The notes under the pieces: model-generated | Database searches by the model: none | What the model was told of the DNA's origin: nothing | What the model saw: only the letters and a program-made list of their open reading frames with translations | Translations under genes and position numbers: made by a program | NCBI RefSeq assembly: GCF_004348535.1 | Contig: NZ_SMJX01000021.1 | Location: 1-48,349 of the forward strand | Direction: 5' to 3' | Length of the DNA stretch: 48,349 bases | DNA from: Actinomadura sp. KC216 | GTDB lineage: Bacteria; Actinomycetota; Actinomycetes; Streptosporangiales; Streptosporangiaceae | Shown: positions 7,288 through 15,000 of the stretch, piece after piece | Layout of the letters: the number at the start of each line of letters is the position of its first letter | How positions within the stretch are numbered: position 1 is the first letter of the stretch

Positions 7288-8033
7288 TCTTCGAGCGCAC
7301 GCCCACGGTCATCGGCCACCGCGGTTACGGGTCGGGCGACCTCACGCCGCCGGGCGCGGCGGCGCCCGTCGCGGAGAACACGCTCCCGTCGCTGCTCGCC
7401 GCCGTGGAGGCGGGGCTGAGCTGGGTCGAGATCGACGTGACGCGGACGGCCGACGACGATCTCGTCCTGCGGCACGACCCCACGACGTCCGAGGGCGACT
7501 ACGTGGTCGAGCTGGCGGCCACGGCGAGCGGGCTGCCCCGCCTCGCGGACGTCTTCGACGCGCTGCCTCCGGGCGTCGCCGTGGACGTGGACGTCAAGAC
7601 CGTCCTGGAGGACGCGGTGGACGCCCCGTCCCGCCGCACCGGCGCGCTGCTGCCGCCGGTGCTGAAGCGGGAGGCGGAGCGGCGCAGGCTGCTCGTCACG
7701 TCGTTCGACCCGTCGCTGCTGGCGTTCCTGCGCGACGAGCTGCCCGGCGTCCCGCTGGGGCTGCTGGCGTGGCTGCGGTTCCCGCTGTGGCACGCCGTCC
7801 CGGCCGCGGCGGGCCTCGGGCTGGACGCCGTCGGCGTGCACACCGGGTCCTGCGGCATCGAGCATCCGGACACGCGGCTGCGCCCGCTGGAGCACTGCGT
7901 GGACGTCGCGCACAAGGCGGGGCTGGAGACCGTCGTCTGGTGCCCCACCGCCGAGACCGCGCCGGGCTACGCGGCGGCCGGGTTCGACGCGATGGTCGTC
8001 AACGACGTCCCCGGCGTGCTCGCGGCGCTCTGA
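7284..8033 (+). CDS. Glycerophosphodiester phosphodiesterase family protein
   Basis: GDPD enzymes hydrolyse glycerophosphodiesters to glycerol phosphate and an alcohol. The 249-residue TIM-barrel protein has catalytic and metal residues His12-Arg13 (GHRGYG), Glu31-Asn32, Glu49 and Asp51 (VEIDVT) and His64 (LRHDPT). No signal peptide is present, so it is probably cytoplasmic. The start is TTG at 7284, inferred because it overlaps the cytidylyltransferase stop as TTGA and has GAGGA 8 bp upstream; the open frame before it only shadows the preceding gene. Co-translation with a cytidylyltransferase suggests turnover or recycling of a glycerol- or polyol-phosphate compound. Confidence 0.88.
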   Translation: MIFERTPTVIGHRGYGSGDLTPPGAAAPVAENTLPSLLAAVEAGLSWVEIDVTRTADDDLVLRHDPTTSEGDYVVELAATASGLPRLADVFDALPPGVAVDVDVKTVLEDAVDAPSRRTGALLPPVLKREAERRRLLVTSFDPSLLAFLRDELPGVPLGLLAWLRFPLWHAVPAAAGLGLDAVGVHTGSCGIEHPDTRLRPLEHCVDVAHKAGLETVVWCPTAETAPGYAAAGFDAMVVNDVPGVLAAL

Positions 8034-8036
8034 ATC

Positions 8037-8777
8037 TCAGCGGTTGCCGCCGTACATGCGGGTCCAGTCGCCCGGCTCGTCGTCATCGTCCGACCCGCTC
8101 CTGGAGGAGGACGGCGTGGGGCTCTCAGACGCAGGTGACGCAGGCGGCGCGGCCGGTAGCGGCGGCGGGTTGGACGCGGCGGGCGCCTGGCCGTACTGGG
8201 GCGTCCCCTGCCAGGGCGGCGAACTCTGCCCCGGAGCCTGCGGGGCCTGCGGCGGGTGCGGCCCTCCGATGACCGGCGGAACGCCGTGCATGGGGGGCGG
8301 TCCCATCGGCGCGGGCGGCGGCGCCCCGTACCGGGGCGCGGTCCTCGCCCCGGCGCGCGCCTGCCAGCGCGACGGCGCGACGGACGCCACCACGAGCGCG
8401 ACGCCGAGCATGAGGAAGATGCCGAAGGGCCCGAGCGTGATGTATCCGTACTCGAGTTCCCGGGGGAGGGTGTCGCGCCCGCTGTGCTGGATGGTCCAGC
8501 GCGGAGCCAGGATCCAGAGCAGGCCGATGACCCCGTAGGCCGCGCCGGGGATCAGCGAGGCCAGCGGCGACACCCGCGACCCCGCCACCAGCCCGATGAG
8601 CACGGCGGCGACGAGGATCACGCCCCCGCCGATCCACCGGTCCTCGCCGCCGTTGCCGTAGAAGGTCCGTATGAAGAAGCCGAGCCGCGTCGTCCCGTAC
8701 ATCAGGCAGGCGGCGATGATCGGCGTCACGACCAGGCCGATCAGCGCACCTAGGCCGTGGCGTGCTCCGTTGGACAT
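8037..8777 (-). CDS. Four-helix membrane protein with proline-rich C-terminal tail
   Basis: I do not recognise a named family. The 246-residue protein has about four transmembrane segments (residues ~8-30, 48-66, 70-92, 112-134), followed by a ~100-residue tail rich in Pro, Gly, Gln and Ala and ending in Ser/Asp-rich sequence (GSDDDDEPGDW). Such tails are common on actinobacterial membrane proteins of unknown function. ATG 8777 is chosen because GGAGGG lies about 6 bp upstream; a GTG two codons earlier is possible. An AACCTA complement at 8818-8823 (TAGGTT on this strand) could be its -10 element. It converges with the GDPD gene, with 3 bp between stops. Confidence 0.75.
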   Translation of the reverse strand: MSNGARHGLGALIGLVVTPIIAACLMYGTTRLGFFIRTFYGNGGEDRWIGGGVILVAAVLIGLVAGSRVSPLASLIPGAAYGVIGLLWILAPRWTIQHSGRDTLPRELEYGYITLGPFGIFLMLGVALVVASVAPSRWQARAGARTAPRYGAPPPAPMGPPPMHGVPPVIGGPHPPQAPQAPGQSSPPWQGTPQYGQAPAASNPPPLPAAPPASPASESPTPSSSRSGSDDDDEPGDWTRMYGGNR

Positions 8778-8879
8778 GGCCACCCTCCAAACCGGGTCGG
8801 CGGCGAGATCCCGCCAAACCTAACCCTGAGACGGCCGGGAAGGCACGCCGGTTCGGAGGCGATTTGAGAATTCCGCCCG

Positions 8880-9974
8880 CTATTGAACGGATTCGCCCGG
8901 TTTGACCGGTGATGGCTGGCCCAGCCGCGGCGGGCTCGTCAGGAAGCCGACGCCCCAGGTCACGTGCATGGTCGCGAACACCAGCGGCAGCCGCACCCAG
9001 GCGGACAGCGGCAGTCCGCGCCCCTCCACGACGGCCCCGCCGATCATCGCGGCGGCGTACCCGCCGGGCACGATCCAGCCGGGCCAGAAGCCGAACGCGC
9101 CCGCGACCGCGCCCGCGGCCATCGCGACCACGGCGATGGGCGGCGCCAGGTAGCGGAAGTTCAGCGTGCCCTGGTGCTCGCGCCCGACGACGCGCCGCCA
9201 GCGGCCCGTGTGGAAGTACTGCTTGGCGAGGGCCCGCAGGTTGGGGCGCGGGCGGTAGGTGACCCGCATCCGCGGCGTGAAGAACACCCGGCCGCCGGTC
9301 TGCCGGATGCGGTGGTTCATCTCCCAGTCCTGCGCGCGGGTGAACGTCTCGTCGTAGCCGCCGACCCGGTCGAGGGCGCTGCGGCGGAACGTCCCGAGGT
9401 AGACGGTCTCGACGTCGCCCGCCTCGCCGCCGGTGTGGAAGCGGGCGTTGCCGACGCCCAGCTTGGACGTCATCGCCCGCGCGACGGCCTTCTCGAACGC
9501 GGTGATGCCCTCGGCCGCCATGATCCCGCCGACGTTGTCGGCGCCGGTCTCCTCCATCGTCTCGACCCCGGCGCGGACGTAGTCGGCCGGGAGCAGCGAG
9601 TGCCCGTCCACCCGGACGATGATCGAGTACTGCGAGGCCTTGATCGCGATGTTGAGGCCCTGCGGGGTGCGGCCGGTCGGGTTCGCGACGACCAGCACCC
9701 GGGGGTCTTCGGCGGCGAGCTTGCGGGCGATCTCCTCGGTCCGGTCGCGGGACGGCCCGACCGCGAGGACGAGTTCGAGCTCGCCCGGGTAGTCCTGGGT
9801 CAGGATGCCGCGGACGGCGTCGGCAAGATGCCGCTGCTCGTTGAGGACCGGCATCACCACCGACACCGCCGGCCAGGTCCGTTCACCGGAATCGCTGCGG
9901 GGCTTCACTGCGTGCTGTGTTTCCTGCTTCGTTTCCTGCTGCGTGGCGCTCTGGGCATGGGGAGACGGGTTCAT
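8880..9974 (-). CDS. ExoA-like membrane-associated glycosyltransferase family 2
   Basis: The 364-residue GT2 enzyme opens with a Gln/Thr-rich stretch, then the GT-A fold from about residue 37 (VSVVMPVLNEQRHL). A VRVDGHS motif near residue 120 supplies the metal-binding Asp, and RAQDWEMNHRIRQTGG near residue 215 matches the ED/QxxRW-side region. The C-terminal third has two or three hydrophobic segments, as in ExoA-type exopolysaccharide transferases. The start codon is ATG 9974; its ribosome binding site is weak. It diverges from the LCP ligase gene across a 145-bp gap holding an inverted repeat, so both may respond to one signal. The sugar it transfers is unknown. Confidence 0.88.
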   Translation of the reverse strand: MNPSPHAQSATQQETKQETQHAVKPRSDSGERTWPAVSVVMPVLNEQRHLADAVRGILTQDYPGELELVLAVGPSRDRTEEIARKLAAEDPRVLVVANPTGRTPQGLNIAIKASQYSIIVRVDGHSLLPADYVRAGVETMEETGADNVGGIMAAEGITAFEKAVARAMTSKLGVGNARFHTGGEAGDVETVYLGTFRRSALDRVGGYDETFTRAQDWEMNHRIRQTGGRVFFTPRMRVTYRPRPNLRALAKQYFHTGRWRRVVGREHQGTLNFRYLAPPIAVVAMAAGAVAGAFGFWPGWIVPGGYAAAMIGGAVVEGRGLPLSAWVRLPLVFATMHVTWGVGFLTSPPRLGQPSPVKPGESVQ

Positions 9975-10056
9975 ATCGGCTCGCGGGGCGCGGTGTGGGC
10001 AAGACGGCGCCACGTTACTGCACGGACACGAGGTCCAGGTAGCGAACGGACGGGTG

Positions 10057-10080
10057 TCCCCCACTTTAGAGTGGTGGGGA
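10057..10080. promoter_or_regulatory. Inverted repeat between divergent GT2 and LCP genes
   Basis: CCCAC and GTGGG arms frame an inner CACT-ttag-AGTG repeat, giving an imperfect palindrome about 40 bp before the LCP start. It could be an operator or a small RNA hairpin. No protein can be assigned to it. Confidence 0.35.
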
Positions 10081-10119
10081 TTCGCGGCAGAACGACGTCT
10101 TCGGGAGGCGGCGGGCGGC

Positions 10120-11802
10120 ATGGCAGACGGGTACGACTCGGGTCGCGGCGCGGGCGACCCGCCGGACGCCGACCCGCTGGAGCGCTATTTCCGGCCGCGC
10201 CCCGGCGGGGCGGGGGCGGGGCCGGCACCTTCGGCGGACGGCGACATCGAGGGCGTGACCATCGAGGGGATGCCCGCACCCCGCGTCTCGGTGGAGGGCC
10301 CGCGCGGCCCGCGCCGGCCGGGACGCGGGCTGAGCCCGCGGGCGGCGATGAGCGCGCGGCGGCAGAAGCGGTTCCTGACACTGACCGGGGCGATGTCGGC
10401 GGTCGTCCTGCTCACCTCGGGCGGCGCGTGGGCGTTCCAGAACTACGTCACCGGCCTGATCGACGAGGTGTCGGTCGGCGGGCTCGGCCGCGGCAAGGAC
10501 GCGCCGAAGGGCGCGATGACGATCCTGGTCGCCGGGGTCGACCGGCGCGACGGGCTGACGAAGGCGCAGCAGAAGGCGGCCAAGCTCGGGCACCAGCCCG
10601 GCGAGCGGTCCGACACGATGATGCTGGTCCACATCTCCCGCGACCACGACAGCGTGTCGGTGGTGAACCTGCCGCGCGACTCCTACGTCACGATCCCGGC
10701 GCACAGGTCGAACGGGTCGGAGGGGCCGAAGGGGGCGCGGATCCCGTCCCGTCCGGGCAAGCTGACCTGGGCGTACCAGTTCGGCGGGCCCGATCTCACG
10801 GTCAGCACCGTCAAGCGCGCGACGGGCGTGTCCATCGACCACTACGTCGAGGTGAACTTCTACGGGTTCGTGCGCATGGTGGACGCGCTCGGCGGCGTGG
10901 ACGTGTGCACCGAGAAGCCGATCAACGACCCGAAGAGCGGGCTCCGGCTCCCCGCCGGGAAGTCGCACGTGGACGGGCTGCAGGCGCTCTCGTTCACCCG
11001 CGCCCGCTACACGCTGTCGGACGGCAGCGACCTCGGCCGCATCGACCGGCAGCAGCAGTTCATGGCCTCGATGATGAAGCAGGCGCTGTCGACGAAGACG
11101 CTCAGCGACCCGGTGAAGTCGACGCGGTTCCTGAAGGCGTCGCTGAAGTCGCTGCGCGTCGACTCGGAGCTGGCCGACAACCTGCCGAAGCTCGCCGAGC
11201 AGATGAAGGATCTGAAGACCGACGACCTGACGTTCGCGAAGATCCCGCTCGCCAATCCCGGGTACAACGCCGTCCTGTGGAACACGCCGGCGCCGCAGTC
11301 GGTCGTCCAGTGGGACCAGGGCAAGGCGCGCGACCTGTTCACCAGGATCCGGCGGGACCAGCCGCTCGACGAGCACACGAAGAAGCCGAGCGCGACGCCG
11401 ACGCAGAAGCCCGAGGACCGGCTGACCGTGCCGCCGGACGACATCTCCGTCCGCGTCCTGAACGCGATCGGCACGCGGGGCCTGGCGACGAAGGCGGGCG
11501 GGCAACTGCGGGAGCTGGGCTTCCGCACCACGGTCGTGCCCGGCGTGGCGCGCCGCGGGCTGCAGACGACGCAGATCCAGTACGGCCCGGAGGGCGCGGA
11601 GGCCGCGAAGACCCTGGCCGCCGCCATCCCGAACGCCAAGCTGAAGCGGATCGACGCGCTCGGGTCGAGGCTGCAGGTCATGGTCGGCGCGAACTGGTCC
11701 GGGGTGGAGAAGGTCGAGGCGGGCGGCGCCGGTGCGTCGCCGAGCGCCGCTCCCACCGGCGGCATCGACACCGACACCGCCACCCAGAAACTCTGCGGCT
11801 GA
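10120..11802 (+). CDS. LytR-CpsA-Psr (LCP) family ligase with LytR C-terminal domain
   Basis: LCP proteins attach lipid-linked glycopolymers to peptidoglycan or other envelope acceptors outside the membrane. The 560-residue protein has a ~80-residue cytoplasmic disordered N-terminus, one transmembrane helix (about 85-107), and an LCP domain (about 128-330) with ILVAGVDRR, SDTMMLVHI, NLPRDSYV and YVEVNFYGF. A linker (TPTQKP) leads to a LytR_C domain (about 445-535) beginning ISVRVLNAIGTRGLA. The ATG has GGGAGG 11 bp upstream. With the neighbouring glycosyltransferases and UDP-glucose dehydrogenase it suggests a wall-attached polymer made from this region. Confidence 0.92.
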   Translation: MADGYDSGRGAGDPPDADPLERYFRPRPGGAGAGPAPSADGDIEGVTIEGMPAPRVSVEGPRGPRRPGRGLSPRAAMSARRQKRFLTLTGAMSAVVLLTSGGAWAFQNYVTGLIDEVSVGGLGRGKDAPKGAMTILVAGVDRRDGLTKAQQKAAKLGHQPGERSDTMMLVHISRDHDSVSVVNLPRDSYVTIPAHRSNGSEGPKGARIPSRPGKLTWAYQFGGPDLTVSTVKRATGVSIDHYVEVNFYGFVRMVDALGGVDVCTEKPINDPKSGLRLPAGKSHVDGLQALSFTRARYTLSDGSDLGRIDRQQQFMASMMKQALSTKTLSDPVKSTRFLKASLKSLRVDSELADNLPKLAEQMKDLKTDDLTFAKIPLANPGYNAVLWNTPAPQSVVQWDQGKARDLFTRIRRDQPLDEHTKKPSATPTQKPEDRLTVPPDDISVRVLNAIGTRGLATKAGGQLRELGFRTTVVPGVARRGLQTTQIQYGPEGAEAAKTLAAAIPNAKLKRIDALGSRLQVMVGANWSGVEKVEAGGAGASPSAAPTGGIDTDTATQKLCG

Positions 11803-11806
11803 CCCT

Positions 11807-11829
11807 GATCTAGAATGGGTTTCTAGATC
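11807..11829. promoter_or_regulatory. Perfect AT-rich palindrome upstream of thioesterase gene (candidate operator)
   Basis: Arms GATCTAGAA and TTCTAGATC are perfectly complementary around the 5-base spacer TGGGT, 4 bp after the LCP stop and 13 bp before the next ATG. The left arm contains TAGAAT, a good -10 hexamer. An operator over a promoter is the simplest reading; a terminator is less likely because the stem is AT-rich. Confidence 0.55.
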
Positions 11830-11842
11830 CGAAGGGAGCCCT

Positions 11843-12649
11843 ATGACCGACGACGTGCCCGCCGAGTCGTTCTACGAGCCGCTCGGCGGCGGGCGGTTCG
11901 CCGGCACCCCGGCGACGGCCGGCCCCTGGTCCCCCGAACTCCAGCACGGCGGACCGGTGGCGGGCCTGATGGGGCGGGCCTTCGAGCGGCACGAGCCCGT
12001 CCCCGGGACGCGGGTCGCGCGGGTGACGGTCGAGATCCTCAGCCCCGTGCCGGTGGCGGCGCTGGACGTCGCGGTCCGCGTCGTCCGGCCCGGCAGGCGC
12101 ATCGCCTACCTCGAAGGGGAGATGAGCCACGAGGGCCGTACGGTCGTGCGGGCGAGCGCCTGGCGGATCATGGAGGCGCCGTACCGTCTGGAGCCCGTCG
12201 TCCACGCGCCCGCGCCGCCGCCCCTCCCGGACCTCACTCCCCCGTTCGAGCAGTGGCACGACCTGCACGTCCACGGCTATCTCTCGGCGATGGAATGGCG
12301 TCCGGTCGCGGGCTCCTTCGGCGAGCCGGGCCCCGGCACGGCGTGGGCGCGGTCCCGGATCCCGCTGGTGGCGGGCGAGGCGGACACGCCGCTGGTGCGC
12401 GCGCTGACGCTGTCCGACAGCGCGTCCGGCGTCGGCAGCCAACTCGACCTCGGCAAATGGCTCATCATTAACACGGACCTGACGGTGGCGCTGCACCGCG
12501 ACCCCGCGGGCGAGTGGCTGTGCCTGGACGCGTCGCTGGACGCGAGCCCCGGCGGAAGCGCGCTGTGCGTCGCGACGATGGCCGATTCGTCCGGGGAATT
12601 CGGGCGCGTCCTGCAAACACTTCTTGTCGACGAACGGCCGTTTGCGTAG
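11843..12649 (+). CDS. Thioesterase family protein (double hot-dog, TesB-like)
   Basis: The 268-residue protein resembles the acyl-CoA thioesterase family built from two fused hot-dog domains, which hydrolyses acyl-CoA to fatty acid and CoA. The N-terminal half has LQHGGPVAGLMGRAFE (about residues 33-48) and RVARVTVEILSPVPV. The second half contains LTLSDSASGVGSQLDLGKWLIINTDLTVAL, the hot-dog sheet pattern around an active-site Asp. No signal peptide or membrane segment is present. The ATG has AAGGGAG 6 bp upstream. It stands as its own unit after the palindrome at 11807-11829. Substrate chain length cannot be read from sequence. Confidence 0.8.
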   Translation: MTDDVPAESFYEPLGGGRFAGTPATAGPWSPELQHGGPVAGLMGRAFERHEPVPGTRVARVTVEILSPVPVAALDVAVRVVRPGRRIAYLEGEMSHEGRTVVRASAWRIMEAPYRLEPVVHAPAPPPLPDLTPPFEQWHDLHVHGYLSAMEWRPVAGSFGEPGPGTAWARSRIPLVAGEADTPLVRALTLSDSASGVGSQLDLGKWLIINTDLTVALHRDPAGEWLCLDASLDASPGGSALCVATMADSSGEFGRVLQTLLVDERPFA

Positions 12650-12679
12650 AAAACCCGCGGCGACACGCCGCATCGCTCC

Positions 12680-12733
12680 GTGTTCTGGATCGAACACTGT
12701 GGGTAACAATCGATGGTGACAGAGAGTAGTCAC
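12680..12733. promoter_or_regulatory. Two inverted repeats upstream of the secreted-protein gene
   Basis: GTGTTC-N6-GAACAC (12680-12697) is a perfect 6-bp inverted repeat, and GTGAC-N8-GTCAC (12716-12733) is a second, 5-bp one ending 18 bp before the start codon. They are plausible regulatory sites for the secreted protein. The first is not a LexA box, because the half-sites have the opposite orientation. Confidence 0.4.
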
Positions 12734-12751
12734 TCGTCAGGAGCTCACAGA

Positions 12752-13420
12752 ATGTCGACAAGCAAATTCGGCCTGCTCACGACGACCGCCGCGCTGGCGC
12801 TCACCGCCTCCATAGGCACCGCAAGCGCCGCCCTCGCCGCACCGCCGCCGTCCCCGCCGGACGCCGGCAACGCGTCCAACTCCGAGCCCGCGCCGGATGC
12901 GGAAGCGGCAGCACCAGGCGTCCAGACACAACCGAACGACCAAAGTCCGCCGGCGGCGCAGACACCGCCGGACGCACAGAACCAACCCGAAGCGCAAAAC
13001 CAGCCGAACGCCCAGGCGCCGGACCTGGAGGAAGCCGCTGCGCCTGGCAGGCCGGCCGTCCAGCCCGTCAAGCCCCGCACGAAGCCGGCCGCCAAGCCCG
13101 CGGCGAAGCCCGCCGCCAAGCCGGCCGCCGAGCCCGTCGCCAAGGACGGCACCAATCTCGAGGCGTGTGCGGACGCGCGGTGCGAGGTCCAGGTCAAGGA
13201 CGGCCAGGAGATCGCGTTCGACCGGAAGTTCGGCGTCGGGCCGATCCGCGTCGACGTCCAGGGAAGCCAGGTGACCTTCACCACGAGGAGGGGTGGCTCG
13301 TACTCGAGGTCGTCCACCGACGCGTCCACACCGGGCTCGATGACCTCCTACAACGGCCTGACCCTGAGCCCGCGCATGGCGAAGGACGGCAGCATCATCC
13401 TCAAGATCTCCCACGCCTGA
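12752..13420 (+). CDS. Secreted protein with Pro/Gln-rich and KPAA-repeat linker and a small C-terminal domain
   Basis: I do not recognise a family. The 222-residue product has a clear Sec signal peptide (residues ~1-32, ending ASAALAAPPP). A long disordered stretch rich in Pro, Gln, Asn and Ala follows (about 33-105), then Lys-Pro-Ala-Ala repeats (about 110-128). The folded C-terminal part of ~85 residues holds a Cys pair (CADARC) that could form a disulfide, and beta-rich sequence (AFDRKFGVGPIRVDVQGSQV). The layout of export signal, basic flexible linker and compact domain suggests a protein that spans or binds the cell wall. ATG 12752 follows AGGAG at 8 bp; an in-frame upstream start lacks a ribosome site. 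A strong terminator hairpin follows. Confidence 0.85.
   Translation: MSTSKFGLLTTTAALALTASIGTASAALAAPPPSPPDAGNASNSEPAPDAEAAAPGVQTQPNDQSPPAAQTPPDAQNQPEAQNQPNAQAPDLEEAAAPGRPAVQPVKPRTKPAAKPAAKPAAKPAAEPVAKDGTNLEACADARCEVQVKDGQEIAFDRKFGVGPIRVDVQGSQVTFTTRRGGSYSRSSTDASTPGSMTSYNGLTLSPRMAKDGSIILKISHA
13081..13140 (+). repeat. Tandem Lys-Pro-Ala-Ala coding repeats
   Basis: Imperfect 12-base units encode consecutive KPAA blocks in the wall-spanning linker of the secreted protein. The repeat is in frame and its number could vary between strains. Confidence 0.7.
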
Positions 13421-13445
13421 CCGGGGAGACGGGGAAGCAACACCA

Positions 13446-13474
13446 CAGGGTGGTGGCCGCGGGCCACCACCCTG
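13446..13474 (+). terminator. Perfect 13-bp hairpin terminator after the secreted-protein gene
   Basis: A 13-base arm starting CAGGGTGGTGG pairs perfectly with its complement across a GCG loop, 26 bp after the stop codon. No T-run follows, which is usual for high-GC actinomycete terminators. Confidence 0.8.
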
Positions 13475-13477
13475 TCG

Positions 13478-13601
13478 GCTGTCGCCGTACCATTCGGGCA
13501 GGTGCACCGCTCCCGTTTACCGGCCAGTACACTGCCGCGGTCGATGCACTGACCCGCCCGCAGCGGGCACCTGTTCAAAGAGGCCGCTAGTCGGCGACAG
13601 C
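13478..13601 (+). ncRNA. Candidate structured leader upstream of UDP-glucose dehydrogenase
   Basis: Two nested long-range inverted repeats enclose this stretch. The outer pair is GCTGTCGCCG (13478-13487) with CGGCGACAGC (13592-13601). The inner pair is GGGCAGGTGC (13496-13505) with GCACCTGTTC (13567-13576), including two G-U pairs. A possible GGTC/GACC hairpin lies inside. It sits between a terminator and the ribosome site of the dehydrogenase. It may be a 5' leader or small RNA; it matches no riboswitch I know. Confidence 0.35.
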
Positions 13602-13623
13602 GAAATGCGAGAGGAGCAGGCCC

Positions 13624-14958
13624 TTGTCCTACCGGCTGACGGTCATCGGAATCGGGTACCTCGGCGCCACCCACGCGGCCTGCATGGCCGACCTCGGCTT
13701 CGAGGTGCTGGGGCTCGACGTGGACGAGGAGCGCATCGCCCGCCTCGCGGCCGGTGACCTGCCGTTCTACGAGCCCGGGCTGGAGCCGGTGCTGCGCCGG
13801 GGGCTGGAGAGCGGGCGGCTGCGGTTCACCTCGTCGTACGCGGAGGCGGCGGAGTTCGGCGACGTCCACTTCCTGTGCGTCGGCACCCCGCAGAAGGCCG
13901 GGGAGTACGCGGCCGACCTCTCCTACGTGGACGCCGCCATCTCGTCGCTGGCGCCGCTGCTGCACCGGCCGTGCCTGATCGTCGGCAAGTCGACCGTGCC
14001 GGTCGGGACGGCCGCGCGGCTCGCCGAGACGCTCGCGAAGACGGCCCCGGCCGGGGGCGACGCCGTCCTGGCGTGGAATCCCGAGTTCCTGCGGGAGGGC
14101 TTCGCCGTCCACGACACCCTGCACCCGGACCGGATCGTCGCCGGGCTGCCCGCCGACCAGGGCGCCGCCGAGCACGCCGAGAAGGCGCTCCGCGAGGTCT
14201 ACCGGGCGATGCTCGCCGCCGGCACCCCGTTCATCACCAGCGACTACGCGACCGCGGAGCTGGTGAAGGTGTCGGCCAACGCGTTCCTCGCCACCAAGAT
14301 CTCCTTCATCAACGCGATGGCGGAGGTGTGCGAGGCCGCGCACGCCGACGTGACGAAGCTGTCGGAGGCGCTGTCCTACGACGACCGCATCGGCGGCAAG
14401 TTCCTCGGCCCGGGCCTCGGGTTCGGCGGCGGCTGCCTGCCGAAGGACATCCGCGCGTTCATGGCGCGCGCGGGCGAGCTCGGCGCCGACCAGGCGCTCA
14501 CGTTCCTGCGCGAGGTCGACGAGATCAACATCCGGCGCCGGATCCGGATGGTGGACCTCGCCCGCCGGCTGCTCGGCGGCTCGTTCGCCGGGCGGACGGT
14601 CGGCGTGCTCGGCGCCGCGTTCAAGCCGAACTCCGACGACGTCCGCGACTCGCCCGCGCTGGACGTGGCGGCCTCGATCCGCGCCCAAGGCGCGCGGGTG
14701 ACGGTGTACGACCCGCAGGCGATGCGGAACGCGCGCCGGGCCCAGCCGAGCCTGGAGTACGGCGACTCGGCCCTGTCCGCGGCGCGCGACGCCCATGTCG
14801 TGCTGCTGCTGACCGAGTGGGCGGAGTTCCGGGACATGGACCCGACCGCGCTCGCCGAGGTCGTCGCCGAACGCAACATCGTGGACGGGCGCAACGCGCT
14901 CGACCCCGAGCGGTGGCGCGCCGCCGGCTGGAACTACCGGGCCCTGGGACGTCCCTGA
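13624..14958 (+). CDS. ugd: UDP-glucose 6-dehydrogenase (UDP-glucose/GDP-mannose dehydrogenase family)
   Basis: The enzyme oxidises UDP-glucose to UDP-glucuronate with two NAD+, supplying acidic sugar for envelope polymers. The 444-residue protein has an N-terminal Rossmann motif GIGYLG (residues 9-14), KSTVPVGT near 122-129, an active-site Cys271 in FGGGCLPKD, and the C-terminal UDP-binding domain with AFKPNSDDVRDSP. The start is TTG 13624, supported by GAGGAG 7 bp upstream and by alignment of the N-terminus. GDP-mannose specificity is possible, since the family does not separate cleanly by eye. It fits the surrounding glycosyltransferase and LCP genes. Confidence 0.9.
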   Translation: MSYRLTVIGIGYLGATHAACMADLGFEVLGLDVDEERIARLAAGDLPFYEPGLEPVLRRGLESGRLRFTSSYAEAAEFGDVHFLCVGTPQKAGEYAADLSYVDAAISSLAPLLHRPCLIVGKSTVPVGTAARLAETLAKTAPAGGDAVLAWNPEFLREGFAVHDTLHPDRIVAGLPADQGAAEHAEKALREVYRAMLAAGTPFITSDYATAELVKVSANAFLATKISFINAMAEVCEAAHADVTKLSEALSYDDRIGGKFLGPGLGFGGGCLPKDIRAFMARAGELGADQALTFLREVDEINIRRRIRMVDLARRLLGGSFAGRTVGVLGAAFKPNSDDVRDSPALDVAASIRAQGARVTVYDPQAMRNARRAQPSLEYGDSALSAARDAHVVLLLTEWAEFRDMDPTALAEVVAERNIVDGRNALDPERWRAAGWNYRALGRP

Positions 14959-15000
14959 AAACCCCTGGTAGGGAAGTAAAGGCGCAGGAAGGCCGTTGTC

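Noticed and set aside
6583..8033. Housekeeping ispD locus
   Set aside because: No ispF or carD neighbour, and polyol-phosphate-like motifs; kept as an IspD/TarI-family protein without the symbol.
12680..12697. LexA (SOS) box before the secreted-protein gene
   Set aside because: The half-sites read GTTC then GAAC with 6 bases between, opposite to the actinobacterial GAAC-N4-GTTC arrangement.
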